Assembly (NCBI RefSeq): GCF_004022215.1
Contig: NZ_SAUZ01000001.1
Span: 1-64,000, forward strand
Origin: Paenirhodobacter populi
GTDB taxonomy: Bacteria; Pseudomonadota; Alphaproteobacteria; Rhodobacterales; Rhodobacteraceae
Length of the DNA stretch: 64,000 nt
Reading direction: 5' to 3'
Positions 25,952 to 34,400 of the stretch are shown here, piece by piece. Position 1 is the stretch's first letter. Every line of letters begins with the position of its first letter. Position numbers and translations under genes: made by a program. Under the pieces are notes generated by a model, which saw only the letters and a program-made list of their open reading frames with translations, was not told where the DNA came from and ran no database searches.

Positions 25952-26806
25952 ATGAAGTGGCAGGGACGGCGCGGCAGCGGCAATATCGAGGACCGGCGCG
26001 GGCAGGGCGGCGGCGGCATGCGCATCGGCGGCAGCGCCGGTCTGGGCGTTCTGGCGGTGGTTCTGGTCGGCTGGTTCTTCGGCGTCGACTTGACGCCCCT
26101 GCTGACCGGCCAGCAGGACGGGCAGGTGGTGCAGACCTCGGGCGAGCTGACCGAGGAGGACCGCCAGATGGGCGATTTCGTCTCGGTCACGCTGGCCGAT
26201 ACCGAAGAGGTCTGGGCGAACATCTTCGAAACCCAGCTCGGCCGGACCTATACGCCCTCGACGCTGGTGCTTTACAGTCAGGTCACGCCGTCTTCCTGCG
26301 GCACCGCCTCGGGCGCGACGGGGCCGTTCTACTGCCCCGAGGACAAGAAGATCTATCTGGACACCGATTTCTTCGCCACCCTGTCGCGGCAACTGGGCGC
26401 GCAGGGCGATTTCGCCGCCGCCTATGTCATCGCGCATGAGGTGGGCCACCACGTGCAGGACGAACTCGGCATCCTGTCACAGGTCAACGCCGTCCGCGCC
26501 CGCAGCTCCGAAGCCGAAAGCAAAGCGCTTTCCGTGCGGGTCGAGCTGCAGGCGGATTGTTTCGCGGGCGTCTGGGCGCGCCATGCGGCGGAACAGTTCG
26601 GCTCGCTCGACGAGGGCGACATCGCCGAGGCGATGAACGCCGCCTCGAAGATCGGCGACGACACGCTGCAACGCAACGCCGGCCGCCGGCCGATGCCCGA
26701 CAGCTTCACCCACGGCACCTCGGAACAGCGGCAGCGCTGGTTCGCGGCGGGCTTCCGCACCGGCGAGATCGGCTCCTGCGACACGTTCTCGGCGCAAGGT
26801 CTGTGA
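25952..26806 (+). CDS. Neutral zinc metallopeptidase (YpfJ family)
   Basis: The 284-residue protein has a short Gly/Arg-rich cytoplasmic head (KWQGRRGSGNIEDRRGQGGGG), one membrane helix (about 30-45), and a large periplasmic domain with the zinc motif HEVGHH near residue 163 and the downstream Glu/Asp region ADCFAGVWA. These are hallmarks of the putative neutral zinc metallopeptidase family (YpfJ, pfam Zn_peptidase). The natural substrate is unknown. It is divergent from the VTT-domain gene. The tRNA-Arg gene follows 86 bases after the stop. Confidence 0.9.
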   Translation: MKWQGRRGSGNIEDRRGQGGGGMRIGGSAGLGVLAVVLVGWFFGVDLTPLLTGQQDGQVVQTSGELTEEDRQMGDFVSVTLADTEEVWANIFETQLGRTYTPSTLVLYSQVTPSSCGTASGATGPFYCPEDKKIYLDTDFFATLSRQLGAQGDFAAAYVIAHEVGHHVQDELGILSQVNAVRARSSEAESKALSVRVELQADCFAGVWARHAAEQFGSLDEGDIAEAMNAASKIGDDTLQRNAGRRPMPDSFTHGTSEQRQRWFAAGFRTGEIGSCDTFSAQGL

Positions 26807-26892
26807 GCCGGGGCGGGAAATTTGCTTTGATTTCTGCAAAACCCGCTTGTAGACAACCCGCATGAGGGGCCAGCCGCCCCAAGACGTTCAGC

Positions 26893-26969
26893 GGTCCCGT
26901 AGCTCAGCTGGATAGAGCAGCCGCCTTCTAAGCGGCTGGTCGGGGGTTCGAGTCCTCCCGGGATCGCCA
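26893..26969 (+). tRNA. tRNA-Arg(TCT)
   Basis: The gene has a standard cloverleaf. Acceptor GGTCCCG pairs with CGGGATC (one G-U), the D-arm is GCTCAGCTGGATAGAGC, the anticodon loop carries TCT, and the T-arm is GGGGGTTCGAGTCCTCC, with encoded CCA. The length is 77 nt. Accessory DNA begins right after it. Confidence 0.95.
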
Positions 26970-26998
26970 ATGTCTTTTAATGCCAACGCGGCATAAGA

Positions 26999-27027
26999 AT
27001 GCACACTTTGGCCGTTTTCATGCACAC
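26999..27027. repeat. Direct repeat ATGCACAC, 21 bp apart
   Basis: ATGCACAC occurs at 26999-27006 and 27020-27027, two helical turns apart, 30 bases after tRNA-Arg. Spaced short repeats of this kind occur at the ends of IS21-type elements, so this may be an insertion sequence scar. There is no transposase nearby. The identity is a guess. Confidence 0.3.
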
Positions 27028-27204
27028 CCCTGTCAAGTGATATTTTCGAGATCAGAACCGTGGCTGCGCAAGCCGTCCCTAGCGGCCTTGCCACCTGGTC
27101 GCCGAACGTCGCTTTGGAGCCCATAGCGGTCATTGGCATGTTGAAGGCAAATTTCCCTGATGCGCTCACACGATGGTAGCCGAGGCAACTTTTAAGGCCA
27201 TTCT

Positions 27205-27603
27205 ATGTCGATATTTCTGATGAAGTCCTCAAGCCCGGGTTGCTCTTTGCAGTTCTCAAACCGGTCACCAGACTATGTTGATGTGACTATCGAAACCCCA
27301 AATCTGCGCGCTATGAAGCGTGTTTTCATCTACGACTACACCTCGTCCGGCGGTTTTGTTGAATATTTTCAGATTCTGGCAGGGCACTCGCGCCGTTGGG
27401 AGGGTGAAAAAGCTTGGGAAACGTTAGAGGGAGAACTCCATCTGGGGGCTACCTGCGATGCCTGGGGCCATGTTCAACTGGAGATAGTGCTGCGGGACTA
27501 CCAACTCGACTGGTCGGTTAGGTGCAGTTTACTCTTCGATTTGGGAATGCTGTCAGAACACGCAAGTGATGCTGCAAGCTTCATGGCTTCGCCACCGAAC
27601 TGA
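27205..27603 (+). CDS. DUF6228 family protein, accessory
   Basis: This 132-residue protein resembles DUF6228, seen in SPDYVDVTIE, RVFIYDYTSSG, FFxxLA-type EYFQILAGHSRRWEGEKAWETLEGEL, and LGATCDAWGHVQLEIVLRD. No function is known for the family; many members occur beside toxin-immunity or other accessory genes, which I state only from memory. It is less GC-rich than its neighbours and stands alone after tRNA-Arg, which suggests acquisition. The start is uncertain; a later Met at the sequence MKSSSPG is possible. No signal peptide or membrane helix is seen. Confidence 0.65.
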   Translation: MSIFLMKSSSPGCSLQFSNRSPDYVDVTIETPNLRAMKRVFIYDYTSSGGFVEYFQILAGHSRRWEGEKAWETLEGELHLGATCDAWGHVQLEIVLRDYQLDWSVRCSLLFDLGMLSEHASDAASFMASPPN

Positions 27604-27675
27604 TGACCACTTCGTCCCGCATAGCCACCCCCTCCCAGCATGGAGTGCATGCTTATGCCGTAACGGTATCTGTGT

Positions 27676-28887
27676 TCAGAACCGATGGCGGCTGTGCAGG
27701 TTGCGCCCGTTCACGAAGGCCGCGGCGATCAGCAGGGCCAGGAGGGCGAGGACGCCGCTCCATCCCAGCAGATCCCAGCCCAGCCCGCCAAGCGTTCCGG
27801 CGATGCTGGCGCCGACGTAGAACGAGATCTGATACATCGAGGTCGCCTGCGCGCGCGCCGAATGCGCCGTGCGCGCGACATAGCCCGTCGCCGTCGAATG
27901 CGCGCCGAAGAAGCCCATCGTGAACAGTAGCGTCCCCACCGCCAGCACCGGGAACGCCGGCGCCGCCGTCAGCGCAAGGCCCAAGGCCATCACCGCGATC
28001 GAGGCCAGATGCGCCTTTTGCGCGCCGTAGCGGTCGCTCATCCGTCCGGCAAGGATCGCCGCATAGGTCGCGGGCAGGAACACCAGCGACACCAGCCCCA
28101 CCGCCGTCTGGCCCAGATGGAACGGCGCGCCCAGCAGGCGGAAGCCGATATAGTTGAAGAAGGTGACGAAGGCCCCCATCAGCAGGAACCCCGCCAGAAA
28201 GGCCGTGGGCAGCCCCGGCGTATGCAGGTGCAGCCGGTAGTTTTCCAGCGTCTGCGCAAGGCTCAGCCGCGCCGGGGTGAAATGCCGCGAGGCGGGCAGC
28301 CACAGCCACAGCAGCGCCGCCGCGATCAGCGACAGCACCCCGACCGTGGCGACGGGATAGTGCCAGTCCATATGCTCGGCCGCGACGCCGACGCCGACCC
28401 GCGAAATCATGCCGCCGACCGAGTTCCCCGCCAGCACCAGCCCGACGGCGCGGCCAAGGCTGTGCGGCGTGACCTCTTCGGCCAGATAGGTCAGGTTGAT
28501 CGCGGTGATGCCGCCGAGCAGCAGCCCGATCAGCGTGCGGATCACCAGCAGCACATGCCAGTTCGGCGCAAAGGCCAGCGCGATCATCAAAAGCCCGGTG
28601 GAGACCATCGAGAACAGCATCACCGGCTTGCGCCCCAGCGAATCCGAGATCGGCCCGGAAAACACCAGCCCCACGGCCAGCGCGATCGTCGTCAGCGTCA
28701 TGGCAAGGCTGCTCGACGCCGCGCCGATGCCGAAATCGGCGGCCAGCACCGGCAGGATCGGCTGCACGCAATACAGCGCCGAAAACGCGCAGAACCCCGA
28801 CAGGATGAGCGAGATGCAGACCCGCCAGAATCCGGGCATATCGAAATCGAGCTGCGGCGGGGCGGAGATATTTTCGGCAAGCGACAT
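27676..28887 (-). CDS. MFS transporter, YnfM/AraJ-like
   Basis: The 403-residue major facilitator has twelve predicted helices and the loop 2-3 motif GPISDSLGRKPVML. Related exporters (YnfM, YnfC) handle drugs or small organic compounds, but the substrate is unknown here. It is divergent from a LysR gene with 96 bases between the starts, the classic layout of a regulator and its target exporter. Confidence 0.88.
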   Translation of the reverse strand: MSLAENISAPPQLDFDMPGFWRVCISLILSGFCAFSALYCVQPILPVLAADFGIGAASSSLAMTLTTIALAVGLVFSGPISDSLGRKPVMLFSMVSTGLLMIALAFAPNWHVLLVIRTLIGLLLGGITAINLTYLAEEVTPHSLGRAVGLVLAGNSVGGMISRVGVGVAAEHMDWHYPVATVGVLSLIAAALLWLWLPASRHFTPARLSLAQTLENYRLHLHTPGLPTAFLAGFLLMGAFVTFFNYIGFRLLGAPFHLGQTAVGLVSLVFLPATYAAILAGRMSDRYGAQKAHLASIAVMALGLALTAAPAFPVLAVGTLLFTMGFFGAHSTATGYVARTAHSARAQATSMYQISFYVGASIAGTLGGLGWDLLGWSGVLALLALLIAAAFVNGRNLHSRHRF

Positions 28888-28953
28888 CGGAGGTCCCGGT
28901 CAATGGTGAGTGCCCGGCACATGTATTGCCTGCCGGGCCGTTGCGAAATTATA

Positions 28954-28963
28954 ATGCCGGCAT
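28954..28963. promoter_or_regulatory. Candidate LysR-type operator
   Basis: ATGCCGGCAT is a perfect 10-bp dyad in the 96-base space between the MFS gene and its LysR regulator, next to an AT-rich stretch (AAATTATA). Function is inferred. Confidence 0.4.
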
Positions 28964-28983
28964 GTCGAGTATATCAGGATTGT

Positions 28984-29883
28984 ATGGACATGGAGCTGCA
29001 CCGGCTCAGGACATTCGTCGCCGTGGCGGAGATCGGATCGCTCAGCGGGGCGTCTGACGTGCTGCGCATCGCGCAGCCGGCGCTGTCGCGGCAGATCCGT
29101 CTGCTGGAGGAAGAGGTGGGCCAGCAGCTCTTCACCCGTTCCCATGCCGGGATGCGGCTGACGCCGGCGGGCGGGGAACTGCTGGGGCGCGTCTCGGGCC
29201 TGTTGCGGCAACTGGAACAGAGCCTCGACGAGGTGCGATCCTTCGCGCAGGACCCGGCGGGGGAGGTGACGATCGCCATGGTCCCCACCGTCTGCGCCGT
29301 GGTGGCCGAGGCGCTGGTGCGCCGCGTCGCGCGGGAATTGCCGCAGGTGCGGTTGCGGCTGATCGAGGGATATACGAGCCATATCCTCGACTGGCTGCAC
29401 CAGCGCGAGGTGGACATGGCTGTGATCTACGGCCCGGCCATCGACCTGCATCTGCGGGCGCGGATCCTTGCGACGGATGAGCTGGTGCTGATCGCGGCGG
29501 CGGGGCAGGGACCGGCGCCCGGCCCGGTCGCGGTCGCCGATCTGGCGGAAAAGCCGCTGATCCTGCCCGGATCGCAGCACGGGCTGCGGCTGGTGATCGA
29601 AAAGGCGGCGGAGGAGCGATCGGGCATCCGGCTGACCATCGCGGTCGAGGCCGGCGCCTTCGCCACCAGTCTGGAACTGGTCGCGGCGGGGCTGGGCTGG
29701 ACGGTGCTGCCGGGCTCGACCGCGGCGCGGTTCGCCGCCGACGGCCGGTTCGAGATCCGTCCCTTCGCCCCCCGGCTCAGCCGTCAGGTGGTGCTGGCCG
29801 AACCGCCCGGCCAGCCCGCCACCCGCGCCATCGAGCGGGTGACGGCCATTCTGTCCGAGGAAACCGAACGCCTGCTGCGCTGA
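28984..29883 (+). CDS. LysR family transcriptional regulator
   Basis: The 299-residue protein has an N-terminal winged helix (ELHRLRTFVAVAEIGSLSGA, then IAQPALSRQIRLLEEEVG) and a C-terminal periplasmic-binding-like effector domain (about 90-290). It resembles NAC/CynR-like regulators of small-molecule responses. It is divergent from the MFS transporter, whose expression it probably controls. ATG 28984 or the nearby ATG 28990 are both possible starts. Confidence 0.92.
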   Translation: MDMELHRLRTFVAVAEIGSLSGASDVLRIAQPALSRQIRLLEEEVGQQLFTRSHAGMRLTPAGGELLGRVSGLLRQLEQSLDEVRSFAQDPAGEVTIAMVPTVCAVVAEALVRRVARELPQVRLRLIEGYTSHILDWLHQREVDMAVIYGPAIDLHLRARILATDELVLIAAAGQGPAPGPVAVADLAEKPLILPGSQHGLRLVIEKAAEERSGIRLTIAVEAGAFATSLELVAAGLGWTVLPGSTAARFAADGRFEIRPFAPRLSRQVVLAEPPGQPATRAIERVTAILSEETERLLR

Positions 29884-29889
29884 TCCCGC

Positions 29890-31272
29890 TTACAGCCGGG
29901 TCTTCAGCCCGGCGAGGATGTGACCGGCCAGCGCCTGATAATCGCCGTCGAAATGGTGGCCGCCGGTAAGGCCGACCATCTCATAGCCGCGATCTGTCAG
30001 CTCGTGGCAGGCGTCGTCGTCATCGCCCGCGCCGTAGATGCACTGGACGATCTTTGCGGGCACTTTTTGCAGGTCCTTCGTGGGGTCGTTGGCCGAGCCG
30101 CTCGACATGCCGAGCCAGCCCGTCACATGGATCGCATCGTCCCGTTCATGCGACAGCGCCATCAGCGTCATCTGCGACACCGCCGCCTGATCGCGCGCGG
30201 GCAGCAGGCTGTAGCTGACGGGCAGGATATCGGCACCGAAGGAATAGCCGATCAGCAGGACATGCTTCACGCCCCATTCGGTCTGGTAGTGGCGGATGAT
30301 GCGGGACAGGTCGTCCGCCGTGTCCTGCGGTTTCCGCGCGTTCCAGAAATAGCGCAGGGAATCGACGCCGATCACCGGCACGCCCGCCTTTTGCAAGGTG
30401 GCGCCGACCTCGCGGTCAATGTCGCGCCAGCCGCCGTCGCCGGAATAGATGATCGCCATCGTATCCTGCGCGGGCTTCGGCACAGCCATTTCGGTGATCG
30501 GCAGGTTGAGCGGCCCCTCGGCCTTCTCGATCGCGTCGAGCCGCGCCGAAAGTGCCGCCGTCAGCGCATCCGCGGGCGCGTCGGTCGAAGAGGTGACGGT
30601 GATATCCGGGTAATCCTTGGCCAGCGCCGCGACGTGATCCTGCGCCTCCTGCGTCGCGGCGGGGGTGAAGACCACATCGACCGGGTCGTTCAGCTCCCCG
30701 GCCGTCAGGCCGTAGGTGGTGCGCCCGCCCGTGGTTTCATGCGGCGCATCGGTGCAGAGCGGCGCGGCCAGTGCGATCGCGGCGGAAGGATCGGCCACCA
30801 CCGTCGCCTCGATGGTCGAGGCCGGGGTCTGCGCGGCAAACGCCAGCGCCAGCCCGCCGCCGTCGCCCCGCCCGGCGATCAGCGGCAGGTGGTAATCCCC
30901 CTCGCCGCCCGCCTGAAGGCGCTTCGACAGTTCCTCGATATCCGCGATGGCATAGGCGCAGGTGTCGTCGTCCGGATGCTTTTCCAGCCCCTTCAGATAG
31001 CTGGGCAGATCAAGCCCGACGACGGCCATGCCGCGCCCGGTCAGGGCCTTTGCCTCGGCCTCGTCCGCCGCTCCCCAGCCCTGCGCGTCCGAGATCAGGA
31101 AGACCACGCCCCGCGGCTGACCCATCGGGCGGTAGATCTGCGGATCCGCGATCATGCCCGTGTCGAAGCCCGCAGGCGGCACCTGAATATCGGTCGTGCT
31201 CTGCGCCGCCGCGCCGGTCGCGGCCATCAGGGCGCACAGCGCCAGCGCGGTCTTGATCTTGCCGGTTCTCAT
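29890..31272 (-). CDS. acvB: AcvB/VirJ family lysyl-phosphatidylglycerol hydrolase-type protein
   Basis: The 460-residue periplasmic protein has a signal peptide (MRTGKIKTALALCALMAATG, cut near AAQS) and two alpha/beta-hydrolase-like halves. The second is the VirJ domain with the nucleophile motif GYSFGAD near 330 and the C-terminal catalytic His in GGHHFDGDY. AcvB of Agrobacterium has been shown to cleave aminoacyl-phosphatidylglycerol, and LpiA/AcvB are co-encoded in rhizobia. Here it overlaps the mprF stop by four bases, the same pairing. The likely job is to turn over lysyl-PG made by MprF. Confidence 0.88.
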   Translation of the reverse strand: MRTGKIKTALALCALMAATGAAAQSTTDIQVPPAGFDTGMIADPQIYRPMGQPRGVVFLISDAQGWGAADEAEAKALTGRGMAVVGLDLPSYLKGLEKHPDDDTCAYAIADIEELSKRLQAGGEGDYHLPLIAGRGDGGGLALAFAAQTPASTIEATVVADPSAAIALAAPLCTDAPHETTGGRTTYGLTAGELNDPVDVVFTPAATQEAQDHVAALAKDYPDITVTSSTDAPADALTAALSARLDAIEKAEGPLNLPITEMAVPKPAQDTMAIIYSGDGGWRDIDREVGATLQKAGVPVIGVDSLRYFWNARKPQDTADDLSRIIRHYQTEWGVKHVLLIGYSFGADILPVSYSLLPARDQAAVSQMTLMALSHERDDAIHVTGWLGMSSGSANDPTKDLQKVPAKIVQCIYGAGDDDDACHELTDRGYEMVGLTGGHHFDGDYQALAGHILAGLKTRL

Positions 31273-33887
31273 TTTCCGACGACTCCCTTGAGGCCGCCGC
31301 CGATCAGCAATGTGACGTCCAGAAGGGCGGCGACGGGTGAAATTCCTCCCCCGACGATCAGATAGCGGGGCTCCCAGTCGGGGTTGTATTTGGCCTTGAA
31401 GGCGCGCAGTCCGCGAAAGTTGTAGAACCGCTCGCCGTGGGTGAAGATCGCCTGCCCGAAGTGGTTCCACATCGGGGCCGAGGCATGGGTGGCGAAGCCC
31501 GAAAGCGGCGCCATGCCGAGGTTGAAATGCCGGTAGCCGCGCTCTTTCGCTTCGTTCAGCAGGGCGCAGAACAGGAAATCCATCGCGCCGCGCGGGGCGG
31601 CGGGGCCGAAGCGCATCAGGTCGACCGTGGCCTCGGCCTTGGTGTCGGTCAGCATCAGCGTGGCGAAGGCGACGATCTCGTCGTTGAAGCGCAGCACGGC
31701 GACGGGTTGCGTGGCGACATAGGCGCGGTCGAACCGGCCAAGGGCAAAACCCTTTTCGCGCGCCTCGTGCTGCGCGAGCCAGGCGCCCGAGATCGCCTCC
31801 AGCTGATCCAGCACCGGGGGCACCGCCTCGGGGGGCAGGATCTCGATCCGCATCCCCTCGCGTTCGCCCTTGGCCAGCGCGCGGCGCTGTTCGCCCCAGC
31901 GGCTGGCCTTCAGGTCCATCTTCGTCAGATCGACCCGCGCCATTTCGCCCAGCTTCAGCGCCCTGAGCCCGACATCGGCATAGGCGGACAGCAGGTCGGG
32001 CGGCACCTCGTAGAAGACCGCCTTGCCGCCGGCGGCGCGGGCCGCCTCGACAAAGCGCCAGATCAGTTCGGGCTTGGCATCGTCCGCGCCGATCGGCCCG
32101 AAGAGCGAAATCCACGACCGCCCCTGCACCGCATACATGATGAAGGCGCGGCGATCCTCGGAGAACAGCACCGCCTTGTCGCCCATGCGGATCAGGTTGC
32201 CGCCGCTTTCGTCCTGCGTCGCGGTGATGGCGACGGCGCGGGCGATGTCCTCGGCCGTGGCGACGGGGGGCCGGGCGCGGGCCGGGCGCAGGAGGCTTGC
32301 AAGGCCGATGGCGATGGCGGCGATGGTCAGGCCCATCATCGCGCGCAGGCCGCGCGGCGCCTCTTCGGAAAACTCGAACTGCCACCAGAGTTCCGCGCTG
32401 TAGCCGACGTCGCGGTAGACGAAGAACAGCACCGTCAGCGCGGCGACAAGGATCACCGCGATCGCGGCCAGCCATGCGGGGGTCAGCGGCTCGGCCAGCA
32501 GCCGGGCGCGCCGGTCGAAGCAGCGCCGGTTGACCGCAAGCCCCGCCACCAGCACCGCCAGCGCCGCCGCCTCATAGGGCGCCAGCGCCTTGGGGATGGT
32601 GAAGGCGATGGCGATCAGGCCAAGGATCAGCCCCGCCCACCATGCGCCGTCCAGCCGGTGCACCAACCCGCGCGCCACCACGATGAGCATCAGGCCCAGA
32701 AGGCTGGAAAAGAAATGCGCGGCTTCGAGGATCTGGATCGGCACCCATCGGGAAAGCTGGTCCAGATTGGCCTGCGGCGTCGGCAGGACCGAGGAAAACA
32801 CCAGCATGACCCCGCAGACCAGCGCCAGCATCGCCAGCAGCGGCGGCATCACGGCGGAGGCAAGCTCATGCGTCCAGATCGCCCGGACGCGGCCCCGGTA
32901 TTCCAGCATCTCGCCCGCCGCCAGCACCGGCACCGCCAGAAACAGCGGCAGCACGTGATAGATCAGCCGGTAAAGCACCAGCGCCCCGATCACCTGATCC
33001 GTCGGCACCGGGCCGAGGCCGCCGATGATCACCGCCTCGAACACGCCAAGCCCGGCGGGGACGTGGCTCAGCACGCCAAGCCCGATCGCCACGCAGAACA
33101 GCGCCGCGAAGGCGGGCCAGTGCAGGCCCAGATCGCCCGGCAGCAGCACGTAAAGCACGCTGGCCGCCGCCGCCACGTCGAGCGTCGTCAACAGCAGTTG
33201 CAACAGGCAGTTCCCGGCCGAGGGCAGGCGGATCCGGGCCGCGCCCGTCACCTCGTCCGCCGTCACCGGGCGGCCGCGCCAGAGCCAGACCAGCGCCCCG
33301 GTCACCAGCGCCAGCAGCACCGCCGCCGCAAGGCGCAGCAGGTCGGCGTTCACGTCGATCAGATGGCCGACCTGCCAGGCGAAGACCAGCGTCGACATCC
33401 CCGTCAGCACCGCGAGCCCAAGCCCGAAGGCGACGGTCACATAGGCGATGACGCGGGCGATCTCTTCGCCGCTGAGGCCAAGGCGGCTGTAGCCGCGATA
33501 ACGGATGGCGCCGCCGCTGAGCGGGCCGAAACCGGCGGTATTGCCGACCGCATAGGCGCTGAACGACACCACCGCCACCTGCGGCCACGGCAGGTGCCGG
33601 CCGATATGGCGCAGCGCGTTGAGGTCATAGCCGATCAGGCAGGCAAAGCTGACGGCGGTCAGCCCGATCGCCAGCGCGATGCTGGACCACGGCGTGCGGG
33701 TCAGCGCCGCCTGCACGGTGGGGTAGTCCACGTCCTGCGTGATGCGGCTGATGGCGATGGCGACGAAGCCGAAGGCCAGCGTCGACAGCAGGCCGATCAC
33801 CGCGCCGCGGTTCCGGCGCAGGCCCGAGGTCAGGCGGTTGAGGACGGATCCGGCGGCAGGGTGGGATTTGAGGGGAACTTCGGCCAA
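31269..33887 (-). CDS. mprF: Bifunctional lysylphosphatidylglycerol flippase/synthetase
   Basis: MprF (LpiA) transfers lysine from lysyl-tRNA to phosphatidylglycerol and flips the product to the outer leaflet, giving resistance to cationic peptides and acid. The 872-residue protein has about 14 membrane helices in the flippase part (about 25-530) and a cytosolic DUF2156/GNAT-like synthetase domain (about 545-865; LMRFGPAAPRGAMDFLF, YRHFNLGMAPLSG). The length is typical (about 840-880). The stop overlaps the acvB start. The 513 bases upstream hold no gene. Confidence 0.95.
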   Translation of the reverse strand: MAEVPLKSHPAAGSVLNRLTSGLRRNRGAVIGLLSTLAFGFVAIAISRITQDVDYPTVQAALTRTPWSSIALAIGLTAVSFACLIGYDLNALRHIGRHLPWPQVAVVSFSAYAVGNTAGFGPLSGGAIRYRGYSRLGLSGEEIARVIAYVTVAFGLGLAVLTGMSTLVFAWQVGHLIDVNADLLRLAAAVLLALVTGALVWLWRGRPVTADEVTGAARIRLPSAGNCLLQLLLTTLDVAAAASVLYVLLPGDLGLHWPAFAALFCVAIGLGVLSHVPAGLGVFEAVIIGGLGPVPTDQVIGALVLYRLIYHVLPLFLAVPVLAAGEMLEYRGRVRAIWTHELASAVMPPLLAMLALVCGVMLVFSSVLPTPQANLDQLSRWVPIQILEAAHFFSSLLGLMLIVVARGLVHRLDGAWWAGLILGLIAIAFTIPKALAPYEAAALAVLVAGLAVNRRCFDRRARLLAEPLTPAWLAAIAVILVAALTVLFFVYRDVGYSAELWWQFEFSEEAPRGLRAMMGLTIAAIAIGLASLLRPARARPPVATAEDIARAVAITATQDESGGNLIRMGDKAVLFSEDRRAFIMYAVQGRSWISLFGPIGADDAKPELIWRFVEAARAAGGKAVFYEVPPDLLSAYADVGLRALKLGEMARVDLTKMDLKASRWGEQRRALAKGEREGMRIEILPPEAVPPVLDQLEAISGAWLAQHEAREKGFALGRFDRAYVATQPVAVLRFNDEIVAFATLMLTDTKAEATVDLMRFGPAAPRGAMDFLFCALLNEAKERGYRHFNLGMAPLSGFATHASAPMWNHFGQAIFTHGERFYNFRGLRAFKAKYNPDWEPRYLIVGGGISPVAALLDVTLLIGGGLKGVVGK

Positions 33888-34400
33888 GGCTATTCATCCG
33901 ACAAGCAAGCGGCCCGTCATCGGTCCGGTGCGACGGGTCCGGTGCGACGGAAACGGGGAACGATCCACCCGATCGTGCGCTATGTGGCGGTATCGCGGCA
34001 AGACGGCAAATCACGACTTGCTCATCGGTGGGGGACGGGGCGTGAACCGGACGGCGCAGCCTTGCCGGAGCACGGAAATCGAATCATTTTCGCCCGGTTG
34101 GAGCCCGGCATCTGCCCCGTGACGGGGCCGCGATCCTAGGGTTTTTGGCATCGGCGGAAATTAGCCGATCGCGATCCGCTGCTGGGTGAGGTCAATTGGT
34201 ATCGAAACGGAAACAACAATGACGGATAAGTCCTGATCAAGGACTATCGTCAACCTATCGAAAACAATAACACCCCCTCCCGCCGAATATGGCGAAGCCT
34301 CTGAAAATGGCCGGTTTTCGGCCCGCCCGAACGCGGTTGCGGGCGGGGTTACCAAAGTCCTAACTGCCGTCGTTTGATGGTGAGTTAGGGAAATTTTATA
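33888..34400. other. Intergenic region between divergent mprF and the choice-of-anchor A gene
   Basis: I see no gene in these 513 bases. Visible structures are a 14-bp tandem duplication (GGTCCGGTGCGACG at 33922 and 33936), an inverted repeat ATCGGC-N8-GCCGAT at 34150-34169, a dyad AGTCCT-GATCA-AGGACT at 34229-34245, and a GC hairpin CCCGCCCG-N10-CGGGCGGG at 34322-34347. The last three lie on the side of the secreted protein and may be its control elements. Base composition is more AT-rich here than in the flanks. Confidence 0.5.
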
